In this document: positions 1 through 9,600 of the stretch, one piece after another
How the letters are laid out: every line of letters starts with the position of its first letter
How positions within the stretch are numbered: position 1 is the stretch's first letter
Assembly (NCBI RefSeq): GCF_000003815.2
Contig: NC_049982.1
Span: 28,208,329-28,272,328 of the forward strand
Source of the DNA: Branchiostoma floridae
Taxonomy: Eukaryota > Chordata > Leptocardii > Amphioxiformes > Branchiostomatidae
Length of the DNA stretch: 64,000 bases
Direction: 5' to 3'
Notes under the pieces: generated by a model
What the model saw: only the letters and a program-made list of their open reading frames with translations
The model's database searches: none
What the model was told of the DNA's origin: nothing
Program-made: the position numbers and the translations under genes

Positions 1-696
1 ATGAGGATAACTATCTATGGAGAGAACACGGCACATGCGGACATTGCAAAGTCATTAAACGATCTGGGAGAGTCTTGGGCGACTCTCGGTGATCACAAGA
101 AAGCAATCCGCTACTTCGAACTGTCACTATCGATGAGAAAAACTATCTATGGAGAAAATACAACACATGCGGACATTGCCGCGTCACTTAACAATCTCGC
201 TTCGTCTTGGAGTGAACTCGGCGATTACAAGAAAGGAATCCTTTACTGCGAACAGTTACTACCGATGATGAAAACTATCTATGGAGACGACACGGCACAT
301 CCGGGCATTGCCAAGTTACTAAACATCCTTGGATCGTATTGGTATAAACTTGATCTGAAAAAAGCAATTAGTTACTCTGAAGAGTTACTATCGATGAGTA
401 AAACTGTCTATGGAGACGACACGGCACATCCGAACATTGCCAACTTACTAAACAACCTTGGATCGTATTGGTGTAACCTTGATCTGAAAAAAGCAATTAG
501 CTACTTTGAAGAGTTACTTTCGATCTGTAAAACTATCTGTGGAGAAAACACGGCACATGCGGACTTTGCGTCGTTACTAAACAACCTAGAATCGTATTGG
601 GGTACTCTTGGTGATCTAAAAAAAACAGTCAGCTACTTTGAACAGTCACTGACGATGTATCGAATTATCTATGGGGAAAAAATCGACAAATCCTGA
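1..696 (+). CDS. TPR-repeat protein, C-terminal part (kinesin light chain-like TPRs)
   Basis: An open frame runs from the first base of the window to TGA at 694-696, giving 231 residues. The upstream part lies outside the window, so the first ATG need not be the start. It is a string of about five to six 42-44-residue helical repeats. Each has a 'IYGENTAHADIA..LNNLG..W..LGD.KKAI.YFE..LSM' pattern, that of TPR_10/TPR_12 units in kinesin light chain and in the large TPR proteins expanded in invertebrate deuterostomes. Two units carry a one-residue deletion ('LDLKKAISY'), so repeat length drifts. TPRs bind peptides or other proteins; the partner cannot be read here. An AATAAA at 822-827 is a plausible poly(A) signal. 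A decayed relative lies on the minus strand at 54114-54370. The TPR call is firm; the protein's job is unknown. Confidence 0.8.
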   Translation: MRITIYGENTAHADIAKSLNDLGESWATLGDHKKAIRYFELSLSMRKTIYGENTTHADIAASLNNLASSWSELGDYKKGILYCEQLLPMMKTIYGDDTAHPGIAKLLNILGSYWYKLDLKKAISYSEELLSMSKTVYGDDTAHPNIANLLNNLGSYWCNLDLKKAISYFEELLSICKTICGENTAHADFASLLNNLESYWGTLGDLKKTVSYFEQSLTMYRIIYGEKIDKS

Positions 697-1180
697 TATT
701 ACCAGAACCTGGCATTGGTTAACATTTGTAATTTTTAAGGCAAAAGAGTACAAGCAATGATTACAAGAATGCTAATCGCTTTTTATGGCTACGGTCCTCC
801 AAGATTCTAATTCTTTGCATAAATAAATGGTGGGAAACAAATGCATAACAATTGTTAACAGTTTATCAACGACAGGATATAGCATACTTTTCAATTATGC
901 GTTACGATCAGTCTTGATTATGACATAAATACAAGTAGAAAATTTAGCGATGTCTTTTTAAAGTCTGAAAAATTCATTTTGACTCTTTCGTGGTACCAAA
1001 AGTGTAAATCTAAATATGAAGAGTTGTAGGCAAAATTTCTCTACCTAGAATCATTGTGTATATATTTTGTTTCAAGTTAAAAAATATACTACTTATATTT
1101 TTATTTCAATTTTTCTTTTGGCACTTTTGTACTTATTCATCCTCTAAGTGAGAGGCTATATGCATATGATGAGTGCTCTG
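697..1180. other. Gene-free stretch, probable 3' UTR of the TPR gene
   Basis: AT-rich sequence with no convincing frame on either strand. The only signal seen is AATAAA at 822-827, about 125 bp after the TPR stop codon. Confidence 0.4.
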
Positions 1181-1182
1181 TG

Positions 1183-1316
1183 TATGTGTGTATGTGTCTG
1201 TGTGTGTGTGCGCGCGCGCGCGCGCGCGTGTGCGTGTGTTGTGTGTGAAAGAGAGAGAGAGAGGTGTGTGGTGTGTGTGTGTGTGTGTGTGTCTGTCTGT
1301 GCGTGTTGTTGGTGTG
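1183..1316. repeat. Compound microsatellite (TG)n-(CG)n-(GA)n-(GT)n
   Basis: Alternating purine-pyrimidine runs include about nine CG dinucleotides around 1210-1228, followed by a GA block and a second GT block. The short frames across it on both strands (for example a His-Thr-rich one) are products of the repeat and are not genes. Confidence 0.9.
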
Positions 1317-1727
1317 CAAATATTTGTGTATGTATTTGCTGACAACATACCATATGACCTCGGCGAATGAACTTTATGATATTTGTAGTCGGGTTGTTAG
1401 GTAAGCAAAGGTCAATTCCGGCAATGGTCCTATATATATATAGCGCGGTTCTCTCTGTCAACATTTGTGTGCTAAGTGCGTTTCTCAATGGTACAGCACC
1501 GGGGCATGCCTCGAGACGTAGATCCAGGACCTCTGAGTTCTTGACTTTTCATCTTAACCATTACATATACGACGTCATGTATTCTTACAAACAGTCAACT
1601 GTTTATGTACTATCAATTCGTCCCATACTTATATGATATAGATCACGTTGACGAACATGAAAGTTGCCGGACTTAGGAGTCACAATCTGTTTTTGCACCC
1701 ATGTCCAGTATCAGGTCCAGTATCAGG
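1317..1727. other. No gene recognised
   Basis: Unique-looking sequence. An 89-codon frame at 1367-1636 has no family signature and no splice context, so I do not call it. Confidence 0.4.
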
Positions 1728-1739
1728 GTGAAATGCACG

Positions 1740-2190
1740 AAGTTGTCCTAAGTTAAGTTAGATAGCAGAAGTTGTCCAAAGTTGTCCGAAGTTATGACGT
1801 CATCGTAACCATTATGCATCCTAACTTTGGACAGTCATCCGGATGGTGTACGAAGTTGTCCGAAGTTATGACGTCATCCTAACCATTACGTCATCCTAAC
1901 TTTGGACAGTCATCCGGGTGGTGTACGAAGTTGTCCATAGTTGTCCGAAGTTATGACGTCATCCTAACCATTACGTCATCTTAACTTTGGACATTCAGCC
2001 GGGTGGTGTACGAAGTTGTCCGAAGTTGTCCGAAGTTATGACGTCATCCTAACCATTACGTCATCCGAACTTTGGACAGTCAGCCGGGTGGTGTACGAAG
2101 TTGTCCGAAGTTGAACAAAGTTATGACGTCATCTTAACCATGACGTCTCCAAACTTTTTACAGCCAGCAGGAAGGTGTCTACAGGTGTAC
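1740..2190. repeat. Left minisatellite arm, 75-94 bp units
   Basis: About five units start with GTGTACGAAGTTGTCC at 1846, 1921, 2006, 2091 and about 2185, giving spacings of 75, 85, 85 and 94 bp. The steps of about 10 bp come from gain or loss of an internal 'CGAAGTTGTC' subunit. Most units carry the palindrome TGACGTCA, a CRE/ATF-type site. Confidence 0.85.
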
Positions 2191-2674
2191 GAAGTTGTTC
2201 AAATTTTAATTGTCTTTTATATTACTCAGGATGGTGGTTAACGTTAATATCTATTTGACACAGAGTTCTCCTAATAAACTTTATAATGAAGTTCTGTTGC
2301 AAGAGGAGACCATCAACTTTAAGGTTTATGTCTATCATAACCAATAAATATGAAGAATACCTACCTAAATTAACGCAACTTCTGAAAACTCTATGTAATG
2401 TGCAAATAACTGCGACTGTGAAATCGTACTTATTAGGCTTCACATGTCTATTTCCCTTTGACTGTTCGAACTTGAATTCGAATTCGAAACAAAAGGTTAT
2501 CGAACCAAACTGTCACGTTCTTTTTATTTCTATGGAAGTAAGCTTGCAATAAGCAACAAAATGCTTCTTACGTTACAAGAGGTATCTTTATACCACCGTC
2601 CACCCAATAAATATCCTGAGAGGAGGATAAGTTTTGCTGGGAAGACTAGAGGGATAGAGGAATGAGGCGAAGCG

Positions 2675-2794
2675 CTACTCTTGGCGATCATAGATTCTTG
2701 CCACGACTACGTCCGCGCACTGATCAACGTTACCTAGGAAAGGTCCCTGACGGCGAAAACAACTGTAGTGACCGTAGTCCTGATATTGTTCGCG
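2675..2794 (-). CDS. Doubtful terminal exon of the ARF-like gene
   Basis: Downstream of the WDVGG exon on the minus strand, a pyrimidine-rich tract and GAAACAG acceptor open a phase-0 frame of 39 codons that ends in TAG. It contains GHYSCFRRQG and VARIYDRQE. These weakly recall the ARF segment 'RHYFQNTQG...VDS...EARQE' in the right order and phase, but identity is low. It sits in the core between the minisatellite arms. Chance similarity is quite possible. Confidence 0.2.
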   Translation of the reverse strand, partial: REQYQDYGHYSCFRRQGPFLGNVDQCADVVVARIYDRQE

Positions 2795-2852
2795 CTGTTT
2801 CGCGGAAGCAGAAGAAGATGGTGGAATTATTTTTACGACACAACAGAATGAC

Positions 2853-3690
2853 ATCACCCAACTTTGCACAACTTTGCACAACTTCGTACACAAGCCACCC
2901 TACCCTGCCTACTGTACGAAGTTAGATGACATCACCCAACTTTACACAACTTCGGACAACTTCGTACACATGCCACCCTACCCTGCCTACTGTACGAAGT
3001 TAGATGACATCACCCAACTTTGCACAACTTTGCACAACTTCGTACACAAGCCACCCTACCCTGCCTACTGTACGAAATTAGATGACATCACCCAACTTTG
3101 CACAAATTTGCACAACTTCGTACACAAGCCACCCTACCCTGCCTACTGTACGAAATTAGATGACATCACCCAACTTTGCACAACTTTGCACAACTTCGTA
3201 CACAAGCCACCCTACCCTGCCTACTGTACGAAGTTAGATGACATCACCCAACTTTGCACAACTTCGGACAACTTCGTACACATGCCACCCTACCCTGCCT
3301 ACTGTACGAAGTTAGATGACATCACCCAACTTTGCACAACTTCGTACACATGCCACCCTACCCTGCCTACTGTACGAAGTTAGATGACATCACCCAGCTT
3401 TGCACAACTTCGTACACTTGCCACCCTACCCTGCCTACTGTACGAAGTTAGATGACGTCACGTAACTTTGCACAACTTCGGGCAACTTCGTACACTTGCC
3501 ACCCTACCCTGCCTATTGTACGAGGTTAGATGGCGTCACGTAACTTTGCACAACTTCGGGCAACTTCGTACACTTGCCACCCTACCCTGCCTATTGTACG
3601 AAGTTAGATGACGTCACGTAACTTTGCACAACTTCGGGCAACTTCGTACACATGCCACCCTACCCTGCCTACTGTACGAAGTTAGATTAC
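2853..3690. repeat. Right minisatellite arm, 78/68-bp units
   Basis: Eleven copies of a unit containing GCCACCCTACCCTGCCTA start at 2893, 2972, 3050, 3128, 3206, 3284, 3352, 3420, 3498, 3576 and 3654. The period is 78 bp, with two 68-bp units that lack one 10-bp 'CAACTTTGCA' subunit. Because 78 is divisible by three, a 169-codon frame at 2874-3383 stays open. It is a repeat artefact and not a gene. Confidence 0.9.
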
Positions 3691-3832
3691 GTCATCCAAT
3701 AAATGATTTGACGTCATCTGTGACACCCGATATAGCCTCAAAGCCAGTAGGAAACGGTTGTAACTTCGTACAACTTCGTACAACTTCGTACACCCTAACT
3801 TCGTGCACTTCAGCCTGTGGCATCCTACTTAC

Positions 3833-5116
3833 GGCTTTGTCACGTCCTCCCACGTCCCAAGAGGTGAACTTGACGTTCTTGTGTTCTATCGTCTCCACAT
3901 TGAAGCCTGCAGGAAACAAATTAGAAGTCTCGGAAAACGGACATGTGACATATGGATTCCCTGAGGTCTCGCCAAAAATCATTTGATAGTAAGTACACGT
4001 AGTTGTCGGTATAACGACCTTGAAAAATAGCATGTTGCCGAATGTTCGCAAACAAGGTCAAATATGTTCTATCACATCCTGCATGTAATCCAGGCGCACT
4101 AATTAGTGACGTCCGAAACTTCATCAATTTAATCATTTTCATTCTTATGGAAGAGCTTATCTACCACTCTGAAATCATGACCAGAACACGAGATATTAAA
4201 GCCGGAAGTTTTGCTGCAGTATGCAGAATGAGCCGCTGAGGGCCCAAAGCCTAATCATTTTGTGGTTCCGTCAAGACTATCCCCTGAATGTATTTTCCCT
4301 TGTTCGCCTGTGTTCCCTACCTATAGTCGGTATGGTGGCGACAACCTCCCCAAGCTTCAGTCTATACAGGGTTGTAGTCTTTCCGGCGGCGTCCAAACCT
4401 AGGTTGAAACAAGTATAAAATTTACATCTACTGTAGTACGTACACGTGAAGACCTACCCAGTGATGTACTGTGTGCGCATGCCGTGCCGTCTCTAACCTC
4501 CCCCAGTCCAGATTTCATAAGTCTGTATAGGATTGTGGTTTTGCCGGCACAGTCTAGTCCTGAAGTATATGTGAAGACAGAAGTATGTGTGTGAGAGAGA
4601 GAGGTGAGCAGAGTGATTTTTTCACTGAATTGCCCCATCCGTTCATAGTTGGAGCCTGAAATTGCGTATTTCTTTAAATTTGCAAGTAACAAAATGGCGA
4701 AAATGGACTTATTGACATAATGATTATCTACAATACATTTATCGACAAGTTTCCACGATTTTGTCCTATTTATTCCTATCTAAGTCTTTAACTCTATCTA
4801 AATACGAAATTATGTTTTGTCCTAACTTCCAAGCAGATACATATAGTTACATAATCTATGTTGTCCTGTTTTGAGGAGGTAGATTTAGCCTCCCTAACAT
4901 CTGCTTGGAGATTTGCCGTCTGCCGTTTTTTTTACATATACTAGGTAAGGTCACATCCATTGTATAATACCCCCCCCCCCCCCCACACACACACAAACAC
5001 ACACGTGCACAGTACATGGACGGCTTGTGCTAGAAGAAAATTGCAGATTACCACTCACCTAACATGAGAATCCTGACTTCTTGTTGTCCGAACAATTTTG
5101 CGATGAGTTTTCCCAT
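3833..5116 (-). CDS. ARF-family small GTPase, N-terminal exons
   Basis: Minus-strand exons at 5116-5059, 4398-4321 and 3906-3833 join in phase (1, 1, then 0). They read [20 protein letters not shown], then the P-loop [21 protein letters not shown] (switch I), then [10 protein letters not shown] and WDVGG (switch II). Donors are GTGAGT, GTAGGG and GTAAGT; acceptors are CTAG and GCAG. Gly2 is the usual N-myristoylation residue of ARFs, which regulate vesicle coats at Golgi and endosome membranes. The WDVGGQ glutamine is Arg here (WDVGGRDK). Sequence for the C-terminal 100 or so residues (NKQD, SAxxG motifs) was not found; the minisatellite element begins about 25 bp beyond the third exon. An extra P-loop exon lies at 4559-4458 and a doubtful fourth exon at 2794-2675. 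It could be a true ARF/ARL gene with exons elsewhere, or one disrupted by the element. Confidence 0.8.
3907..4320 (-). other. Intron of the ARF-like gene
   Basis: Lies between donor GTAGGG (4320) and acceptor GCAG (3907) on the minus strand. I see no other element in it. Confidence 0.6.
4458..4559 (-). CDS. Second, alternative P-loop exon of the ARF-like gene
   Basis: On the minus strand, after acceptor TTCAG, this 102-nt segment reads [25 protein letters not shown], and then a short Ala/Ser/His-rich stretch before donor GTAGGT. It starts and ends in phase 1, exactly like the neighbouring 78-nt P-loop exon (4398-4321), and the two are clearly homologous. The GxxxxGKT nucleotide-binding loop is intact, but the switch I part (TIPTIG) is replaced and 8 codons longer. 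It is therefore either a mutually exclusive exon or a decaying tandem copy. Splicing in both would also keep the frame. Confidence 0.55.
4823..4914. mobile_element. Short MULE-type MITE relic (CTCCAAGCAGAT family)
   Basis: A 92-bp hairpin with ends TAACTTCCAAGCAGATA and ATCTGCTTGGAGATT, the terminal repeat seen in three better copies at 39.4, 40.1 and 46.0 kb. It lies in the first intron of the ARF-like gene. No 9-bp duplication is evident, so this is an old or internally deleted copy. Confidence 0.5.
4970..5003. repeat. Poly(C) and (CA)n tract
   Basis: About 15 C followed by CA repeats. Such tracts are prone to sequencing length error. Confidence 0.85.
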
Positions 5117-5149
5117 GTACAGTCCCATTGTTGTATATATGGTAATTGA

Positions 5150-6545
5150 CAACGCGTAGAAAGCCCTTTATATGCCACTGCATGCTGCATACAGCCCAGT
5201 TTGTGTCAATAACGTTCCAGGTTCTGTTTTATGAACTGACAACCGTGCCTTATATACCACACGATTTGTATTCATAGCGATTACGTCACCCTTTAAATTT
5301 GTAGTGTCATTACTTCCACGTGGAGTTTACCACCTGTTTCATGCCAACAAAACAAGAATGACGTCATATGTGTCTTTCAACTGCTGGAAGCGCCCTCTAG
5401 CGGTTCTTGTGAGAAATGCTTCAAACAGTAAAAGTGTGCACATCCCCGAGCAGATATTCGGAGGAAATGTTCTAGATGACATTGAGATCTATACATCAAG
5501 CTACTTCCCATATCTTCTGTAATAGATTATATCAACACGTGGTATCATTCCTTGTATAATATGGGTTTCTTTTTCTTCTTCTGCATATGATATGACATTG
5601 CGAGTGCATTTTTTTGTACCGACTACACTCTCTTCGCTGCCAAGGGCTGAATAGTAAAGAGGTTACAAAATGCGAGGCTGGAGCGGTTGCCATTCGGTGC
5701 CACTCAGGTGACCTCAATGCGACAGCAATTGCCCCATGTGCGGCCAAAGGACTAGGTTTTGAACCACATCAAAAGTCACTTATTACGTATAAGTCATTCC
5801 TCAGCCAAGTCTCTCTGAAAAAGATTACCTATGACTTTAAAATACATTTGCCTTTGCCAGAAAATGTCCTTCTTTTCTGTAATATTCAGACTACAACGTT
5901 GGAAAATCATATTAAACTTACACCAAGGCTCAGGTTTAACCTCCTTGCTTACACTATATGTCTTAGAATTCGAAAACTGACACAAATTTGAGTTACTACT
6001 GTATCATAGTTATTTTTCCTCGTACATGTAAATTGTGTTGATTCCAATAAATCTTATGCGCCTCTCTATGATTCCTGCTGTATTTCATTATTATTTATCC
6101 ATGCATATGCCATATGAGGATTATAGAACGATCCCATACATAGCCCCGCCACCTTCGTAAAAACGTAGACATGCAAAATATAAAACTTTTAAATGCAAAG
6201 ACTTGGCTGATATACAGCTAGTCAACCCTCATTGGCCCAACCGGAAATTACCATGTTGTCATTGGTTAATCTGCTAATTATGATGGACAATCAGAATTTG
6301 TGTTTTCTCCTGCTGCATTCAGTGACCCCAGACTTAAAGGGCAACGTCCTGTAGGTCGAGTGACGTCATTGTTGTTTACGTTTGAACCCAACAGATCGAC
6401 CGGTAGGTTGATTTTTCCACCACAGAACAACACAGACGTTGTATTCTAATGCCCTTACCTTATTGGCTATTCGTTCAGCACAAGATTTTTCGCATGCAAC
6501 GTATTCTGTCAGCTTTCTATTTGCATATTGCCCGTTTGCCAGCTG
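5150..6545. other. Intergenic region between the ARF-like gene and the P450
   Basis: No gene is supported. Open frames at 5304-5522 and 5614-5991 lack family signatures. An AATAAA lies at 6047-6052. The last 300 bp are the probable 5' regulatory region of the P450 gene. Confidence 0.4.
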
Positions 6546-6553
6546 GCATGCAT

Positions 6554-6600
6554 ATTATATACGGACTAGATCGGCCTGGCGGTCATTCCGAAAGCAACAC
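6554..6600 (+). promoter_or_regulatory. Putative TATA promoter of the P450 gene
   Basis: CATATTATATACGG (TATA core about 6555-6562) lies about 140 bp upstream of the first ATG of the P450. That would place transcription start near 6585-6595 and leave a roughly 105-nt 5' UTR. This is called from position and motif only. Confidence 0.4.
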
Positions 6601-6697
6601 CAGATAGCGTACTAGAGGTCTCATTTTGCATTTGCTTGTGTCAAGAAGAAGGTCTCTGAGTCAGTGTATCGCTGATAATCGGAGTGTCCTGTGCAAA

Positions 6698-9600
6698 ATG
6701 ATGGCCTTGGAGTTCTGTCCGGTCCCACTGATATGGGTTCTACTGCCTCTGCTAGCCGTTCTCTTCTACGTGTAAGTCAGTCGGTCTCAAATGTTTATGT
6801 CTAATTTCCGAATTTTTCTTTGACTTTCGCTGTCACAGTTTCGTTCAGAAAACTTACCTCACTGCCGTCGTCTGACTGTCTCGTAATCTAACGTTAGTAA
6901 CAAAATGGCATCATATAAACACAACCATGGCTTAAAAGCAATGTAGAATTTAGAAAATGTTTACTGTTCTGCGACCCCTTTGCACAGTTTAGGTCAATAT
7001 TGCCTTGATCAAGGGGGCCCGTGGTTTCAATCTCCACTTAAAAGTTATATACTGTAAATGTATTTAAGGTTGCGATAGCGGAAAAAAGGACTGTTCGCGG
7101 TGGTTTTAAGTTTGCGGTAGCACCATGTATTGTAGTCTCTTACTGCCATGGAAAAATATTCTCGGCGGTGAAGTGGCCACCGCGTAAACCGCGAACATAA
7201 AACCACCGCGAACATTTCTGAATTTACAGTATACAAAGTAGGGATGGGCTGCAATTCTAAAATGTATTTAGAATCATTCACTTGTGCCATTTAACCCATG
7301 TATATAATAGTCTTTGGCTACACTGTGATGTTATTACTGAATGACCTGAAGGGCGATCGCTAGTGGCCGACCTACAGGTCGAAGGGGTTCCGGAAAAGGT
7401 GGGCTGTGCGGTGGCGTGGGCTACCTCAACGGGCTACCTATTCTGGGCCCCCAATGCGGTGTATAGGGGTTTAATAATGGAATTTCCTTGACCACCACCA
7501 TTGTAATTTACAAGTACCTTCCCTTCGGCCTACTCCCGGCTGGCATTGCCATTGACAAAGTTTTTTCCTAATGGAAATTCCATTACGTGTCAAACCCCCA
7601 TTTGTAGCCTTGGGGCCCAAATGAGGTAGCCTGCTGAGACAATGTGAGATAGCCTACCTCAGCTTTTCCAAAAGCCCAGGGGTAAATGGCATTAGTCTAG
7701 ATTATGCATCCGTGTATAAAAAAAGTACATGTACAACAATAAGCTGTTTGCTCGCAAAAAGAAAAGTTTTATTTGGACTTTGTGTAATAATTTTTGATAA
7801 TTTGTATGGGGAGGTTTACGGTATTTACGCTTTACACTACCCTGTGCTCCTGTATGGGTTCCAGTTCTGTTTGTTTTTTGGCATTTTGGCCCAGTTATTG
7901 GCACCGTCAGATTCTTTGGCAGTGTGCATGTCTGGGACCCCTGTGGTATCGAAAAGAATACGGGTTTGCGGAAAAGGCTAGGCTGTCTACCAGGCCTGGC
8001 TACCCTGACACTGCCAGTCTGCCAGTCTACCTTTTCTGGGCCTCAAGAGAATATAAATGGACGGCCTAAAACGTCTAAAACGTCTCAACAGAGCGGTGAC
8101 GTAAATTGCAACTGTGTTTTCCTAACCCTGCGTACACCAACATATTCATTTATCTATATCCAAATCACTGCCCATAACGACCGCGTCAAGCTTGAGGTGT
8201 CAACGATTTTTGATGCGTAATTTTGTGCCGAAATCGCCCAGTTTGCGTCGGATTTCGACAGCCATACGATGTTATGTTTAAAATAAAGACCACTATATAT
8301 CTACTACACTTCAATGTAAATAAATCCTCCCCCTCCCTCTCTCATCTCTTAGGTATGCGGTACAACCTCTGTTTGTATTCAAAAAGATGGGAGTACCCGG
8401 AACTGGGATTCCACCATTACCGATCGTCGGTACATCCTACACGGTCTTACTTTCGGTGAGCGTTTCAGCCTGAGTACTGTACTATAATAATATCTGGTGT
8501 ATTTTGCAAGCCAGTAGGTACCCAATGTGTTGAGTAATGAGGCTGTATAACGTGGTCGAAGCACCTCCTCGAGCAAGGGAGCCCGTTTCACGTCCCTCCC
8601 GGAAGACGATTTCGTGGAAAGCTTCGTCAGGCTACAGCAATCCGGTCGTCCTTGGGTAATCCCCCATCCAAGCACTGTCCGGATCGCGCGTTGCTTAACT
8701 TCCGAGATCGAGGGATCGGGTGTACCAACGCGCCACACGGCCGTAGCTACTAATGTATGTAATACAGTCAAACCTGCCCAAGCTACCACCCCTTCAAACC
8801 GACCACCTGGTCATTACGACCTCGTTTTTCTGGTCCCGAAAATTTTCACCTTTGACGGAAGTGACCCTTTTAAGACGACCAGTTGGCCAACGCGACCACC
8901 GAAAATTGGGACCGCAACGGACCAAATCACTGCCCATAACGACAGCGTCAAGCGTGAGGTGTCAACGATTTTTGATGCGTAATTTTGTGCCGAAGTCGCC
9001 CAGTTTGCGTCGGATTTTGACAGCCATACGATGTTATGTTCAAAATAAAGACCACTTTTGCCCGGTCCCACGAGTGGTCGTCTTGAGTAGGTTTGACTGT
9101 ATTCTGTAACACGAGGTGAGTCTTAAAGTAATATAAGTGATTCTAAAACAGCCTCGTTTTTTTGATCGAATGGGTTCGAAAATCGAATTTGGCACATACT
9201 GAAAAAGCATTATCCTCTTCAGATTTAAATATCTAAACTTGCTGTTTATCATGAATAGTTAAGTTGTACTGTACTAGTCTTTTTGGGCAACGCAAGTTCA
9301 TCTTTATCCGCTAGGTACCTACGTACTGTTTTAACCGTTATTTTTAAAAACAGGATATTTTTGATCGACGCACGATGTAATAGTTTGAAAACAACTGCAA
9401 TATTCTGAAAATATTGCTATCTAATGAAAATTTTGCGCGGAAGCGTACCTTTGGAGAATGACTAAAAGTACAACAAGGGTGGATTCCATGCTAATTAAAC
9501 AAGTTCAAAAAAAATCAAACTTGAGCGTCAGGCACCCCTTCCACACACAAAAGGCTACCTGCAGTGTCAAGTTCAAACATCAGGAGGTCTAAATCAAACC

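Larger units (their letters stand above)
1728..3810. mobile_element. Foldback-like element: inverted minisatellite arms around a unique core
   Basis: The left arm (1728-2190) and right arm (2853-3810) are built from the same unit in opposite orientation. The left reads GTGTACGAAGTTGTCCGAAG then TGACGTCAT. The reverse complement of the right reads GTGTACGAAGTTGTGCAAAG then TGATGTCAT. The outermost parts also match: 'GAAATGCACGAAGTT' on the left, and 'GAAGTGCACGAAGTT' when the right end is read in reverse complement. This fits a foldback (FB)-type DNA element, in which long inverted repeats consist of tandem subunits. A local minisatellite that was inverted and duplicated is the alternative. 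I see no clear target-site duplication and no transposase. Confidence 0.55.

Noticed and set aside
1133-1488. His/Thr- and Cys/Val-rich frames on both strands
   Set aside because: Low-complexity translation of a compound microsatellite.
2874-3383. 169-codon open frame with a repeated HNFVHKPPYPAYCTKLDDI peptide
   Set aside because: It exists only because the minisatellite period (78 bp) is a multiple of three; no homology and no splice or start context.
5600-5770. Possible SINE or gene fragment with GGTTCAAAACC
   Set aside because: No A box, no tail, and the overlapping frames on both strands have no family signature.
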